A stretch of DNA of 64,000 nucleotides from Oscillospiraceae bacterium (GTDB taxonomy: Bacteria > Bacillota > Clostridia > Monoglobales > WRAG01), in NCBI GenBank assembly GCA_009780345.1, contig WRAG01000008.1, positions 1 through 64,000 of the forward strand, read 5' to 3'. Numbering within the stretch: position 1 is the first letter of the stretch; each line of letters starts with the position of its first letter. Of this stretch, positions 10,112 through 19,957 are shown in pieces. A program made the position numbers and the translations under genes. The notes beneath the pieces are model-generated. The model was given only the letters and a program-made list of their open reading frames with translations, did no database searches and was not told the DNA's origin.

Positions 10112-10237
10112 TTGCGACAAAAAACTGTGAAAATTAACAACGCAACATATGTTATCAAACGTGATTTCATAAAATCGCAAACTGCGAAAGAAATTATCAA
10201 ACGACAAATTCTTAAAGAAAAAATTTTGACAAATTGA
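10112..10237 (+). CDS. Small (41 aa) element-associated protein upstream of recombinase
   Basis: TTG start with 'ggggtg' upstream; LRQKTVKINNATYVIKRDFIKSQTAKEIIKRQILKEKILTN. Not in ORF track because of the TTG start. Confidence 0.45.
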   Translation: MRQKTVKINNATYVIKRDFIKSQTAKEIIKRQILKEKILTN

Positions 10238-10297
10238 CTGCAATATGCTAAAATTATAGCGTGGGTCGGTTGCCAAAGGAGGATAGCAAAACCGACA

Positions 10298-11986
10298 ATG
10301 ATAAAATTTAATGACAATAACTTAAAGCTGGCTTTTGCGTATTATCGCCTATCGGTTGAGGAAGCATCCATCGGCGAATCATCCAGTATTTCGAATCAAA
10401 AAACAATGGTGCGAGCGTATTGTGAACAAAATGGAATCACTATTCTTAAAGAGTTTGTTGACGACGGCTATTCGGGCGGAAACTTCAATCGTCCTGCGTT
10501 TATTGAAATGGTCGAAACGATAAAGCAAGGTAAGGCGAACTATGTTTTGACGAAAGACCTTTCGCGACTGGGCAGGGATATGCAAGAATCAAGCTATTAC
10601 GCCGAACAATTTTTTCCTGAAAATAATATTAGGTATATAGCCACTCACGATGGTTTTGATAACCTTGACGACAATCCGATGAATCCTTTTCGATTTGCCA
10701 TGAACGAAGCGTATTTACGCGATGGTTCTAGAAAAATCAAAGAGGTTCTGAAAAGTAAACGTGAACACGGCGAATATTGCGCTTGTCCGCCATATGGGTA
10801 TAAGAAAAATCCTGACGACAAGACAAAGCTGATATTTGACGAAAACACAAGCCCGATTGTAGCGAGGATATTCAAACAAGCAGCAAGCGGTGATTCTTCG
10901 AGAAAAATTGCGCTTGACTTGAACGAAGATGGAATAATTCCGCCGTTGAAGTATCGTGTTCTATATCGTGACGATTTTAACGCGAAAGGTGCGGCGAGAG
11001 CGTCGGACGAATGGAACTACACAACAGTCAAGCGGATATTGAAAAATAAAGTCTATCTTGGACACACGATTCTCGGAAAAACTCGCAAAGCAAGTTTGAA
11101 ATCGCAAAAGAAAATTGCGATTCCGCAAGAAAATTGGATTGTTTCATCTAACACGCACCCTGCAATAGTGAGTGAGGATATTTTCGACAAGGCGCAGCTT
11201 AATCTCGGCAAAGGTACTCGCAATTATCGTCAATACGACCATGTTCGTAAAAGTATCTTTTCGGGGATTGTGAAATGCAACATCTGCGGATATTCGCTTT
11301 GCTCTGCGGGGACGGTCTACAAAGGCGAGCGAGAAAAGTATTGGTATCTCTCTTGCACACGAAATCGCAAAGGAGTTGCTAATGCGTGTCCGGGAACGAG
11401 AATTCGTTATGCTGATTTGCTTGAACTTGTGCGGCATGATTTGAATAGCTTACTTGGTATGACAGACAAGCAACAAGCCGAATTTGTCGATGAAATAATT
11501 TACAACCTTGGAAGTGACACACATATAAAAAATATCAAAAACCAAATCAACAAAGCGCAGGCTAGAATTGAAGCGATTGACAAAATTTTGATTAAACTTT
11601 ACGGCGATAACGCCGAGGGCAAAATTGACGATGAACGGCTTGCGAGGATGACGAAAGAACTTGCAATCGAAACCGAAACGCTCAACAAAACGATTTTTGA
11701 ACTAACAAAGCAAGTGGACGACGCTTCAAGCGTGGCGGACAGTTACGAACAATTCTTCGATTTGGTAAAACAACACAGCCAAGTTGAAACGCTTGATAGG
11801 GATATATTGCTTGCGTTTGTCGACAAAATCGTAATCGGGGAACGAATATTGCCTGCCGGATATAAGAAGCTCACGCATCCGGACACAACACCATTTGAGC
11901 AAGAAGTGAAGATTTACTATAAATTCATAGGCGAACTTGAACAAAGTTCTGAAAATAATGGAAACTGCGCCATTGAAACGGCATAA
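10298..11986 (+). CDS. Large serine recombinase (TnpX/TndX-like: resolvase, recombinase, zinc ribbon)
   Basis: 'AYYRLSVEEASIGESSSISNQKTMVRAYCEQNG...DDGYSGGNFNRPAFIEMVETIKQGKANYVLTKDLSRLGRDMQES', zinc ribbon 'CNICGYSLCSAG...WYLSCTRNRKGVANACPGTRI'. Confidence 0.95.
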   Translation: MIKFNDNNLKLAFAYYRLSVEEASIGESSSISNQKTMVRAYCEQNGITILKEFVDDGYSGGNFNRPAFIEMVETIKQGKANYVLTKDLSRLGRDMQESSYYAEQFFPENNIRYIATHDGFDNLDDNPMNPFRFAMNEAYLRDGSRKIKEVLKSKREHGEYCACPPYGYKKNPDDKTKLIFDENTSPIVARIFKQAASGDSSRKIALDLNEDGIIPPLKYRVLYRDDFNAKGAARASDEWNYTTVKRILKNKVYLGHTILGKTRKASLKSQKKIAIPQENWIVSSNTHPAIVSEDIFDKAQLNLGKGTRNYRQYDHVRKSIFSGIVKCNICGYSLCSAGTVYKGEREKYWYLSCTRNRKGVANACPGTRIRYADLLELVRHDLNSLLGMTDKQQAEFVDEIIYNLGSDTHIKNIKNQINKAQARIEAIDKILIKLYGDNAEGKIDDERLARMTKELAIETETLNKTIFELTKQVDDASSVADSYEQFFDLVKQHSQVETLDRDILLAFVDKIVIGERILPAGYKKLTHPDTTPFEQEVKIYYKFIGELEQSSENNGNCAIETA

Positions 11987-12060
11987 TATAATTGCCGGGT
12001 CCTACGGACGGACTGCCGTTATAGAGATTTGCCGCTTGCGGCAAATGAGTAATTCTTTAA

Positions 12061-12201
12061 GATGGAGCGGGAACATCAACAGAAGTAGGAGTTAGTCTTA
12101 AAGAGGGTTACAATGGCGATCTAACTGCACGTCAAGCGGGTTCTATCGGCGGACAAATGGTTAGAAAAATGATCGAGTCTTACGAGAGAGGCCTAAAGTA
12201 A
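12061..12201 (+). pseudogene. 5'-truncated alpha/beta-type small acid-soluble spore protein
   Basis: In-frame DGAGTSTEVGVSLKEGYNGDLTARQAGSIGGQMVRKMIESYERGLK-stop carries the GYNGDLTARQ.GS(I/V)GGQMV.KMIE SASP signature. A TAA lies immediately upstream and the N-terminal third is absent. Confidence 0.75.
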
Positions 12202-12237
12202 GTTAGGTTTTTGACGAGTTAGCGCAATAGCATAATA

Positions 12238-12282
12238 AAAGGCTATAATTACCGTTGCAAAACGGCAATTATAGCCTTTTTG
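12238..12282. terminator. Strong rho-independent-type hairpin
   Basis: aaaggctataattaccgttgcaaaacggcaattatagccttttt. Confidence 0.75.
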
Positions 12283-12301
12283 CCGAAAATTCAAAAACAT
12301 A

Positions 12302-12330
12302 TAGACAAACGGTAAATTATATGGTATAAT
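12302..12330 (+). promoter_or_regulatory. Promoter of speD
   Basis: TAGACA-17 nt-TATAAT just upstream of speD. Confidence 0.55.
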
Positions 12331-12362
12331 GCCCTTTCCAATGTAAAATTTACCGAAAGGTA

Positions 12363-13172
12363 GTGATGTTAGGGTTGAATAAGGGTTTGACGTTGTATGG
12401 GTTTAATAATCTTACAAAAACGCTTAGCTTTAATATTTACGATGTTTGCTATGCCAAAAGCGCGAGGGAACAAAAGGATTACATCGCCTACATTGACGAA
12501 CAGTATAATTCCGAGCGTTTGACCAAAATATTGTGTGACGTTACCGAAATGATCGGTGCGCAAGTTTTGAATATCTCGAAACAGGATTACGAACCCGCCG
12601 GCGCGTCGGTGAACATCCTGCTTGCGGAAGAAAAAGTTTTGGAAGATAACATCGACGAGTCTTGCAACCGAGGAATCGGACTTTTGCCTGACACCGTTCA
12701 CGCGCATCTTGACAAAAGTCACGTAACGGTCCACACATTCCCCGAATATCATCCCGAAAACTCAATCGCAACGTTCCGCGTGGACATCGACGTTGCGACG
12801 TGTGGAACCATTTCGCCGCTTAAAACGCTCGATTATCTAATCGGAAGCTTTGATTCGGATATAATGACCATCGACTATCGCGTTCGCGGTTTTACTCGCG
12901 ACGTGGAGGGTAAAAAATGCTACATCGACCATGACATTACCTCGATTCAAGATTATATAATGGACGAAACCCTTACAAAATATGATGCAATCGATGTCAA
13001 CGTTTATCAATCAAACATTTTTCATACGAAAATGCTGATTAAAGAGATCGAACTGCAAAATTATCTGTTTAACAAAGATGTTTACGAAATCTCGCCGAAG
13101 CAGCGTTTATCCATCACCGATAATCTCCGCCGCGAGATGATAGAGATTTTCAGCGGTGCGAACATTTATTAA
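12363..13172 (+). CDS. speD: S-adenosylmethionine decarboxylase proenzyme
   Basis: '[65 protein letters not shown]'. Confidence 0.93.
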   Translation: MMLGLNKGLTLYGFNNLTKTLSFNIYDVCYAKSAREQKDYIAYIDEQYNSERLTKILCDVTEMIGAQVLNISKQDYEPAGASVNILLAEEKVLEDNIDESCNRGIGLLPDTVHAHLDKSHVTVHTFPEYHPENSIATFRVDIDVATCGTISPLKTLDYLIGSFDSDIMTIDYRVRGFTRDVEGKKCYIDHDITSIQDYIMDETLTKYDAIDVNVYQSNIFHTKMLIKEIELQNYLFNKDVYEISPKQRLSITDNLRREMIEIFSGANIY

Positions 13173-13187
13173 GACAGAGGAAAAAGT

Positions 13188-14630
13188 ATGACAAACCAAA
13201 ACAGAGCGCCCATTTACGAGGCAATGGAAGAACAACTATCTAACCGCGTGGTGCATTTCGACGTTCCCGGGCACAAAGGCGGGCGCGGAAACAAAGAACT
13301 CACCGAATTCTTAGGCGAAAAGGCGGTAAAGGCGGATTTAAGTTCCATGAAACCCCTTGACAACCTTTGTCACCCCATTTCGGTTATAAAAGAGGCGCAC
13401 GAGCTTGCCGCGCAAGCATTCGGCGCGTCCGCCGCGTTTTTCATGGTAAACGGCACAACTTCGTCGGTTCAAGCCATGATTATGAGCGTATGTAAAGCCG
13501 GCGACAAAATCATCCTGCCGCGAAATATTCATCGAAGCGTAATCGGCGCACTTGTCATTTGCGGCGCGATCCCGGTTTACATAAACCCTAAAATCAATAA
13601 AAAATTAGGCATACCGCTTGGTATGTCTATTTCTGATATTCGCCGCGCGATGGACGACCATCCTGACGCGAAAGCGATTTTGGTCAACAATCCCACATAT
13701 TATGGAATTTGCTCGGCATTATCCGATATCGTAAAACTGGCGCATGAGAGAGGAATGCTGGTTCTTGTTGACGAGGCGCACGGAACGCATTTCTACTTCG
13801 GCGAAAATCTGCCGATAAACTCAATGAAGGCAGGCGCCGACATGGCGTCAGTCAGTATGCACAAAACAGGAACGTCGCTTACGCAAAGCTCCATGCTTTT
13901 GTGCGGCGAAAATATCAACACTGGATATGTGGCGCAAATTATCAACCTGACGCAAACGACAAGCGCGTCCTACTTGCTGTTATCGTCACTCGATCTCGCG
14001 CGGAAGAATCTCTATAAAAATGGTAAGGAAATGTTCGCTAAAACGCTGAAACTTGCAAACTATGCCCGCGAAGAAATCAACCAAATCGGCGGCTTTTACG
14101 CATACGGCAAGGATTTGGTTGACGGCGATAGTGTTTTCGACTTCGACTTAACAAAACTGTCGATATACACGCGGGATATCGGGCTTGCGGGAATTGAAGT
14201 GTACGACATTCTGCGCGATGAATATGGAATTCAAATCGAATTCGGCGATATCGGCAATATTTTGGCGATCATCTCCGGCGGCGACCGGGAATTGGAACTG
14301 GAACGGCTTTTATCCGCCCTCGCCGAAATTAAGCGGCTTTACTCGAAAGATAAATCGGGAATGTTCGAGCTTGAATATATCATGCCGCAAGTAGCAATGC
14401 CGCCGCAACAGGCGTTTTATTCAAATTTACGGCAAATCCCGATTGAAAAGAGCGAAGGCGAGGTTTGCGGCGAGTTTGTAATGTGCTATCCGCCGGGAAT
14501 CCCTATCCTCGCTCCGGGCGAAAAGATTACCCCGGAAATTTTAGACTACATCCGATACGCGAAAGAAAAAGGTTGCCAACTTACAGGGACAGAGGATTTA
14601 GCTGTGGAGTATATTAAGGTAGTGGAGTAG
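13188..14630 (+). CDS. Orn/Lys/Arg decarboxylase, probably biosynthetic arginine decarboxylase
   Basis: 'HFDVPGHKGGRGN...PLDNLCHPISVIKEAHELAAQAFGASAAFFMVNGTTSSVQAMI...DEAHGTHFYF...SMHKTGTSLTQSS'. Next to speD; agmatinase elsewhere in window supports Arg specificity. Confidence 0.88.
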   Translation: MTNQNRAPIYEAMEEQLSNRVVHFDVPGHKGGRGNKELTEFLGEKAVKADLSSMKPLDNLCHPISVIKEAHELAAQAFGASAAFFMVNGTTSSVQAMIMSVCKAGDKIILPRNIHRSVIGALVICGAIPVYINPKINKKLGIPLGMSISDIRRAMDDHPDAKAILVNNPTYYGICSALSDIVKLAHERGMLVLVDEAHGTHFYFGENLPINSMKAGADMASVSMHKTGTSLTQSSMLLCGENINTGYVAQIINLTQTTSASYLLLSSLDLARKNLYKNGKEMFAKTLKLANYAREEINQIGGFYAYGKDLVDGDSVFDFDLTKLSIYTRDIGLAGIEVYDILRDEYGIQIEFGDIGNILAIISGGDRELELERLLSALAEIKRLYSKDKSGMFELEYIMPQVAMPPQQAFYSNLRQIPIEKSEGEVCGEFVMCYPPGIPILAPGEKITPEILDYIRYAKEKGCQLTGTEDLAVEYIKVVE

Positions 14631-14639
14631 GTTTTTGCG

Positions 14640-15258
14640 CCCTGCCGGCGCAGGCTTAAAATCTTTTAGGGTGTGCCCTAGAGCATTAAAGTCGTTAAGG
14701 GTATTAGAACGGCAAAAAGCGCCGTTGAAACGGTATAAGGTAATTGCCACGCGCTAAAGCGCGGGCTACCGTTACCGAATACCCTTACAGTAGGTTTCAA
14801 CCAATCAAACTTCGTCAAAAGGCGACTTGTTTTCTTGGGGCGGTCAACTGCAACCGTTCGAGCTACGGCACCAAACGCCTTGCTCTTACGGGCAGTTTTC
14901 GCAGGGGTGGCATTAGCCGAATCCCAAAGACGGATTCGGAAGCCACTCCCAACCCTTAAGGACGAACCGTTCGCGAAATCAAGATTTCGACGGTTTAGCC
15001 ACAAACCCCGCATTTGAGACTTAGATTGCGTAGTTTGCAATCTATAGCCGAAAAGTGCAGGGGCGTAAGATTTTGCTTGCAAAATCCACAGCCATCTGCA
15101 AAAACTTTTGACGGCAAAAGATGAAGAAACTCCTCGCACAAGACGCTTCGGAGGTCTAAATCTCTAAGCAGTAAACTGCTAAGAGCTTTATGCCAAACCG
15201 TCGCCACTATGCCGCGCGCGCCCGCGCAACACCTGCCGCCGCAGCGGAAAAAAAGGAT
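14640..15258. repeat. Intergenic mosaic of palindromic modules (R1)
   Basis: Contains M1 (14709..14776), an M2 variant (~14790..14990) and M3 (15104..15205), all shared with other intergenic regions. Confidence 0.8.
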
Positions 15259-15260
15259 CG

Positions 15261-15707
15261 TTAAGGTATCCTTAACAATCCAACATCATTAATCGCGTGC
15301 ATAAACCCGCCCAAATCATTCGAATTAATATCCGCCGCGACAATCTTTTGATTCACAACAATCACATTCGCGCGCACGGTAAAATCCGCGCTTGAAGCAT
15401 GGTTCAGCACTCTATATGAATATCGAACGGCGCGCGCGCCTTTAAAAGAGGAAAGGTCGAGCCCTGCCTCTTTTTGATATAAATTATAATTCTCAAAAAC
15501 CGCGTCAAACGTCCGAGGAATAGTCAAATATGAAATTTCAATCGGCGTTTGCTCAATCTGCCAACCGAAACTTTCTATGTACTCAACAATTTTTCTGTTC
15601 AAACTGCTATCTATACTGTGAAATCCTATTATAACAGCGATAAACACAACGCCCGCCGCAACCGTTGATAAAACAAATCGATTTTTCCTTAGAAAATTAA
15701 GCACCAT
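15261..15707 (-). CDS. Membrane-anchored DUF4830-like protein
   Basis: 148 aa with N-terminal TM; family call from memory. Confidence 0.5.
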   Translation of the reverse strand: MVLNFLRKNRFVLSTVAAGVVFIAVIIGFHSIDSSLNRKIVEYIESFGWQIEQTPIEISYLTIPRTFDAVFENYNLYQKEAGLDLSSFKGARAVRYSYRVLNHASSADFTVRANVIVVNQKIVAADINSNDLGGFMHAINDVGLLRIP

Positions 15708-15816
15708 AATTCCCTCCCAATGAAATTTTATTCGAAATTTCTTTACAATATGTCCAAACTTATGGTAGAATGAAGAATATGTAGGGGACGGCGTCCCACT
15801 ATAAGGAGATTTTACT

Positions 15817-16656
15817 ATGCAAAATATTATTCCCCGCCTCGCGGCGGTTCACGATATATCAGGATTCGGCAAATGCTCGCTAACAGTTGTATTGCCGATT
15901 TTATCCGCAATGGGAATTGAAGTTTGCCCCCTGCCGACGGCGGTTCTATCCACGCACACCGGCGGATTTGGCGATTATACATTTCTTGATATGACCGACG
16001 ATATGCCGAAAATAATCGATCACTGGAAGTCGCTTGACATCAAATTCGACGCGATTTACAGCGGATTTCTAGGTTCCCCGCGGCAGGTCGATATTTTAAT
16101 TGATTTTATCGAAAAATTCAAGCACGACAAGCTTTTGACGATCGTCGATCCCGTTATGGGCGACCATGGAAAATTGTATTCCACAATGACCGATGAAATG
16201 GTTGAAAAAATGCGGAAATTAGTCGCAAACGCAAGCATAATTACGCCGAACTTTACCGAAGCCGCGCTGCTTTTAGGCGAAGAGTGCGTAACCGGCGCGG
16301 TTTCCGACGATTTGGTGTTCAGTTGGGCGAAGCGACTCGCCGATTTGGGCGCGGCGCAGGTTGTTATCACAAGCGTTATGAGCGACGATAACGAAATGTA
16401 TGTTGTCATTTACGATAAGCAAACCGGCGCGGCGAAAAAGATTTACTGCAAATACACGCAAGGCGTTTTCCACGGCACAGGCGACACGTTTACAAGCGTG
16501 CTGTCCGCGCGTTTGCTGCACGGCGATAGTTTGGAAGCTGCCGCGCAAACGGCGGCAAACTTCGTCTCCGCCGCAATCGCCGAAACGGTGAAGTATCCCG
16601 GAATTACTACGCGAGATGGGATTTTGTTTGAGAAGGTATTGGCGAACGGTTTATAG
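15817..16656 (+). CDS. Pyridoxamine/pyridoxal kinase
   Basis: 'AAVHDISGFGKCSLTVVLPILSAMGIEVCPLPTAVLSTHTGGFGDYTF...IVDPVMGDHGKLY...ITPNFTEA...FHGTGDTFTSVL'. Confidence 0.92.
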   Translation: MQNIIPRLAAVHDISGFGKCSLTVVLPILSAMGIEVCPLPTAVLSTHTGGFGDYTFLDMTDDMPKIIDHWKSLDIKFDAIYSGFLGSPRQVDILIDFIEKFKHDKLLTIVDPVMGDHGKLYSTMTDEMVEKMRKLVANASIITPNFTEAALLLGEECVTGAVSDDLVFSWAKRLADLGAAQVVITSVMSDDNEMYVVIYDKQTGAAKKIYCKYTQGVFHGTGDTFTSVLSARLLHGDSLEAAAQTAANFVSAAIAETVKYPGITTRDGILFEKVLANGL

Positions 16657-17290
16657 GGCTATGCCCTAAAAACCCATTGTTCGGGTCCGTCCCGAGGGCG
16701 CGTGTCCTGCCGGACGGGCGGTAAGGGCTCTGCCCCGTCGCAATAAACTCCGCTAGCTCATTTTCGGACCAAAAACGTCCGAAAAGCTCGCATACTTCGT
16801 GTATTGCTCCTCTATCCCACAACGTCCACTGCGTTGGGATGTCATGGGAGCCCTACCCGGTCGCCTGGCGATCACAAACGCACAAATCGCGATTTGTGCC
16901 GCGAGCGGCGACGAAAAAACTGGGTTAGCGAACCGCATTCGCGGAAAGACTAGCGAGTGCGAACGCCGTTTCAGTCGAGCCTGCGACTTTTGCCGCCGTA
17001 GGTACTTAACTGAGAGGATATTGTTTGCAGTCCTCAATAAACGGCGCGTTTTTGATAGCGCGAAAGCGCGTTTGCGCCGCAAGTTTTACTAAATTTTTTG
17101 TGAAAAAATTGATTCGGCAAAAACCGCCGAGGAAACGGCATAAGGTTATTGCCACGCACTTCGTGCGGGCTGCCGTTACTGGGGCTTGACAAGGGTTTCA
17201 ACAAACCCTTGTCGCTATGCGGCAGCTGCCGCAGTTCTACAGAGAGCGACCTTAATCCCACAGAGATGTGACTTTAACAAATTAAAAACA
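16657..17290. repeat. Intergenic mosaic of palindromic modules (R2)
   Basis: Contains M1 (17112..17179), a short M4 relic (~16924..16957) and M8-like 'aaacggcgcgtttttgatagcgcgaaagcgcgtttgcgccgc'. Confidence 0.75.
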
Positions 17291-17324
17291 AAAATACATT
17301 TATCATGTTGGGAGGCTGAAATAA

Positions 17325-18860
17325 ATGATAGCGAAAATCAACAGTTGCGGCGTTTTGGGAATCGACGGTTATATCGTAACGGTGGAAGTCGACATCTCCA
17401 CCGGTTTACCCGCGTTCGAAATGGTCGGGCTTCCCGACGCGACGGTGAAAGAATCCCGCGAACGAATCCGCGCGACGCTGAAAAATATGGGACTTCAGAT
17501 TCCAAGTAAGAAAATCACCGTAAATCTCGCGCCGGCGAACGTGAAAAAAGAAGGCGCATACTACGACGTTCCAATCGCGGTGGGAATTTTGTGCGCCTCC
17601 GAGCAGTTGTTTATCGACGATCCGCAAGAGTACGCTTTTTTCGGCGAATTGTCGCTCGATGGCGAGATTCGGCGGCTGAACGGCGTGCTTCCTATGGTAA
17701 TTTCGGCATATCAAAACGGAATCAAAAAGGTGTTCGTCCCGCAAGAAAACGCGAAAGAAGCCGCGATTGTTAAAGGAATCGAAGTTTTCGGCGTTTCGCA
17801 TTTAAGCGAAATTTTAGAGCATTTTAATGGTGACAATGTGATGAACAACGTATTTGTCGATATCGACAAACTATTCAGCGACAGCGGTTTCGGCAATTTC
17901 GACTTCGCTGATGTTAAGGGGCAGGAAAACGTGAAACGCGCGTTGGAAGTCGCGGCGGCGGGCGGACATAATTGCCTAATGATCGGGCCGCCCGGTTCGG
18001 GTAAGACTATGCTGTCCCAACGATTGTCGTCCATACTTCCCGCAATGTCGTTCGACGAAGCATTGTCGGTCGCGAAAGTCCACAGCATCGCGGGTTTGCT
18101 GTCCTCCGACAATCCAATCGCGAAATCCCGCCCGTTCCGAAATCCGCATCACACAATTTCGGCGGTCGGCTTATCCGGCGGCGGCGCGTATCCAAAACCC
18201 GGTGAAATCAGCTTATCGCACAACGGCGTGCTGTTTCTCGACGAACTTCCCGAGTTCCGCAAAGACGCGCTGGAAGTTATGCGCCAACCGCTTGAGGACG
18301 GCGTCGTAACCATCTCCCGCGCAAGCGGAACGCTTCAATATCCTTGCAACATTATGCTTGTCGCGTCCATGAATCCCTGTCCGTGCGGTTATTTTGGCGA
18401 TAATTCGCGCGAGTGCAGTTGCCCCGACGAGAAACGGCGGAAATATTTGACGAAAATCAGCGGACCGCTTCTTGATCGCATTGATTTACATATCGAAGTC
18501 GCGGCGGTGAAGTACGACGACCTCGAAAAAACCAATCATTCGGAAAAATCCGCGCAAATCCGCGAACGTGTCAACCGCGCGCGTGAAATCCAGCGCAAGC
18601 GTTACGCGGACAGCGATATTTACTCTAATTCTCAGCTAAAACCGAACATGATGGAGGAACATTGCGCACTCTCCGACGAGTGTGGCATGTTACTGAAAGC
18701 GGCATTCGAGCAACTCGGCTTATCCGCCCGCGCGCACAATCGAATCCTAAAAGTCGCGCGTACAATCGCCGATCTTGCAGGCAGCGATAACATCGAAGTT
18801 CCGCACATCGCCGAAGCAATACAGTATCGCAGTTTGGATAGGAAATTTTGGGGCGCATGA
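17325..18860 (+). CDS. YifB/ComM family Mg-chelatase-like AAA ATPase
   Basis: 'GLPAFEMVGLPDATVKESRERIRATLKNMG...MIGPPGSGKTMLSQRLSSILP...FRNPHHTISAVGLSGGG...SMNPCPCGYFGD'. Confidence 0.96.
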   Translation: MIAKINSCGVLGIDGYIVTVEVDISTGLPAFEMVGLPDATVKESRERIRATLKNMGLQIPSKKITVNLAPANVKKEGAYYDVPIAVGILCASEQLFIDDPQEYAFFGELSLDGEIRRLNGVLPMVISAYQNGIKKVFVPQENAKEAAIVKGIEVFGVSHLSEILEHFNGDNVMNNVFVDIDKLFSDSGFGNFDFADVKGQENVKRALEVAAAGGHNCLMIGPPGSGKTMLSQRLSSILPAMSFDEALSVAKVHSIAGLLSSDNPIAKSRPFRNPHHTISAVGLSGGGAYPKPGEISLSHNGVLFLDELPEFRKDALEVMRQPLEDGVVTISRASGTLQYPCNIMLVASMNPCPCGYFGDNSRECSCPDEKRRKYLTKISGPLLDRIDLHIEVAAVKYDDLEKTNHSEKSAQIRERVNRAREIQRKRYADSDIYSNSQLKPNMMEEHCALSDECGMLLKAAFEQLGLSARAHNRILKVARTIADLAGSDNIEVPHIAEAIQYRSLDRKFWGA

Positions 18861-18861
18861 T

Positions 18862-19925
18862 TTGCGCGATTTGTGCCGCTGCGGCGGCAGGCTTTTTTCG
18901 GGTCCGTCCCGAGGGCGTTGCGGCTGCTGCCGCATAGCGATAAGGGCTAATCGTAGCCCTTGCGGTAGACTTCATCCAATCATTCTGCGTCAAAAAGCGC
19001 CTTGAATTCTTGGGAAGTCCTCAAGGACGAACCGTTAGCCAAAACAAGTTTTGGACGGTTCAGCCTCAATCCCCGAAAAACTTTTGACGGCAAAAGAAGC
19101 TGAAACTCCTCGCACAAGACGCTTCGGAGGGCTAAATCTCTAAGCAATAAATTGCTAAGAGATTTATGCCAAACCATCGCCCTCCCCGACCACAACAAAA
19201 ACCGTTGTGGCGGAACCGCGGGCGAAAGTTAATGTAAACATAGCACTCTATCCAAACAATATCTCGCGCTTTTAGGGAGTGGCATCCGGATTGGTTTTTT
19301 AATCCGGTTAATGCCACCCCTGTCATAAATGAGTCTTGCTTTTCGTTTTTTGAAAAGCTTAGTCGAATTATCCAGCGACCAACGGGAGTCGGGAAACCAT
19401 CCAAGAACACGAGTTGTTTTTTAAAGAAGTGTGATTGGATATGGTTGACGGCTCGCGGTACGAATTTTCATTTAAGACAGCGGCTTTTGCCGCCGTAGAA
19501 ACTAAACTGATGCGTAGATGTTTGCACATTTTTAGCGGTTCATCTCGCTAGTCTTTCCCGACTCGCTTACGCTTACTGGATAATTCGACTAGAGCTTACA
19601 AAATACGTAAGCTAAGTCTCATTTACCGCGTATGCGGTTAGCTAACCAATGATTTTATCGTCGCCGGCTTTGGCGCAAATCGCCAGGGCTCCCGCGACGT
19701 CCCAACGCAGTGGACGTTGTGGGATTAAGGAGCAACAACGGAGCATGTGAGCTTTTCGGGCGTTGTTTGCCCGAAAATGAACAGGCGGAGTTTGTTGCGA
19801 CGGCGTTTGCGACCATAGGCGACCGGGATTGGCAAGGGCAGAGCCCTTGTCGCCCGTCCGGCAGGACACAATGCCACAGAGCCTTGCTCTGAAAAAACCC
19901 GCGCCCATTGGGCGTGAAAAAAACA
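18862..19925. repeat. Intergenic mosaic of palindromic modules (R3, ~1.06 kb)
   Basis: Contains M2 (18964..19074), M3 (19080..19182) and M4 (19541..19647). No credible CDS. Confidence 0.8.
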
Positions 19926-19957
19926 TAAAATAAAATCTACATAGAGGAGGAAAAATT

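Noticed and set aside
10298-11986. The serine recombinase as a dedicated invertase for the 6.7-7.3 kb repeat
   Set aside because: It is a large TnpX/TndX-like recombinase rather than a small Hin/Gin-type, and 145 bp arms are unlike short inv sites; association by proximity only.
14678-17261. Numerous 60-150 aa ORFs in repeat regions (e.g. 14678..15139, 16753..17082, 19642..20025, 26749..26970, 41347..41856)
   Set aside because: They run through palindromic repeat modules on either strand, have low-complexity Arg/Pro-rich composition and match no family I recognise.
17406-18112. Long antisense ORFs over comM, ahcY, mtaD, purH and other strong genes
   Set aside because: Mirror-frame artefacts of codon bias; the sense frame encodes a clear conserved protein.
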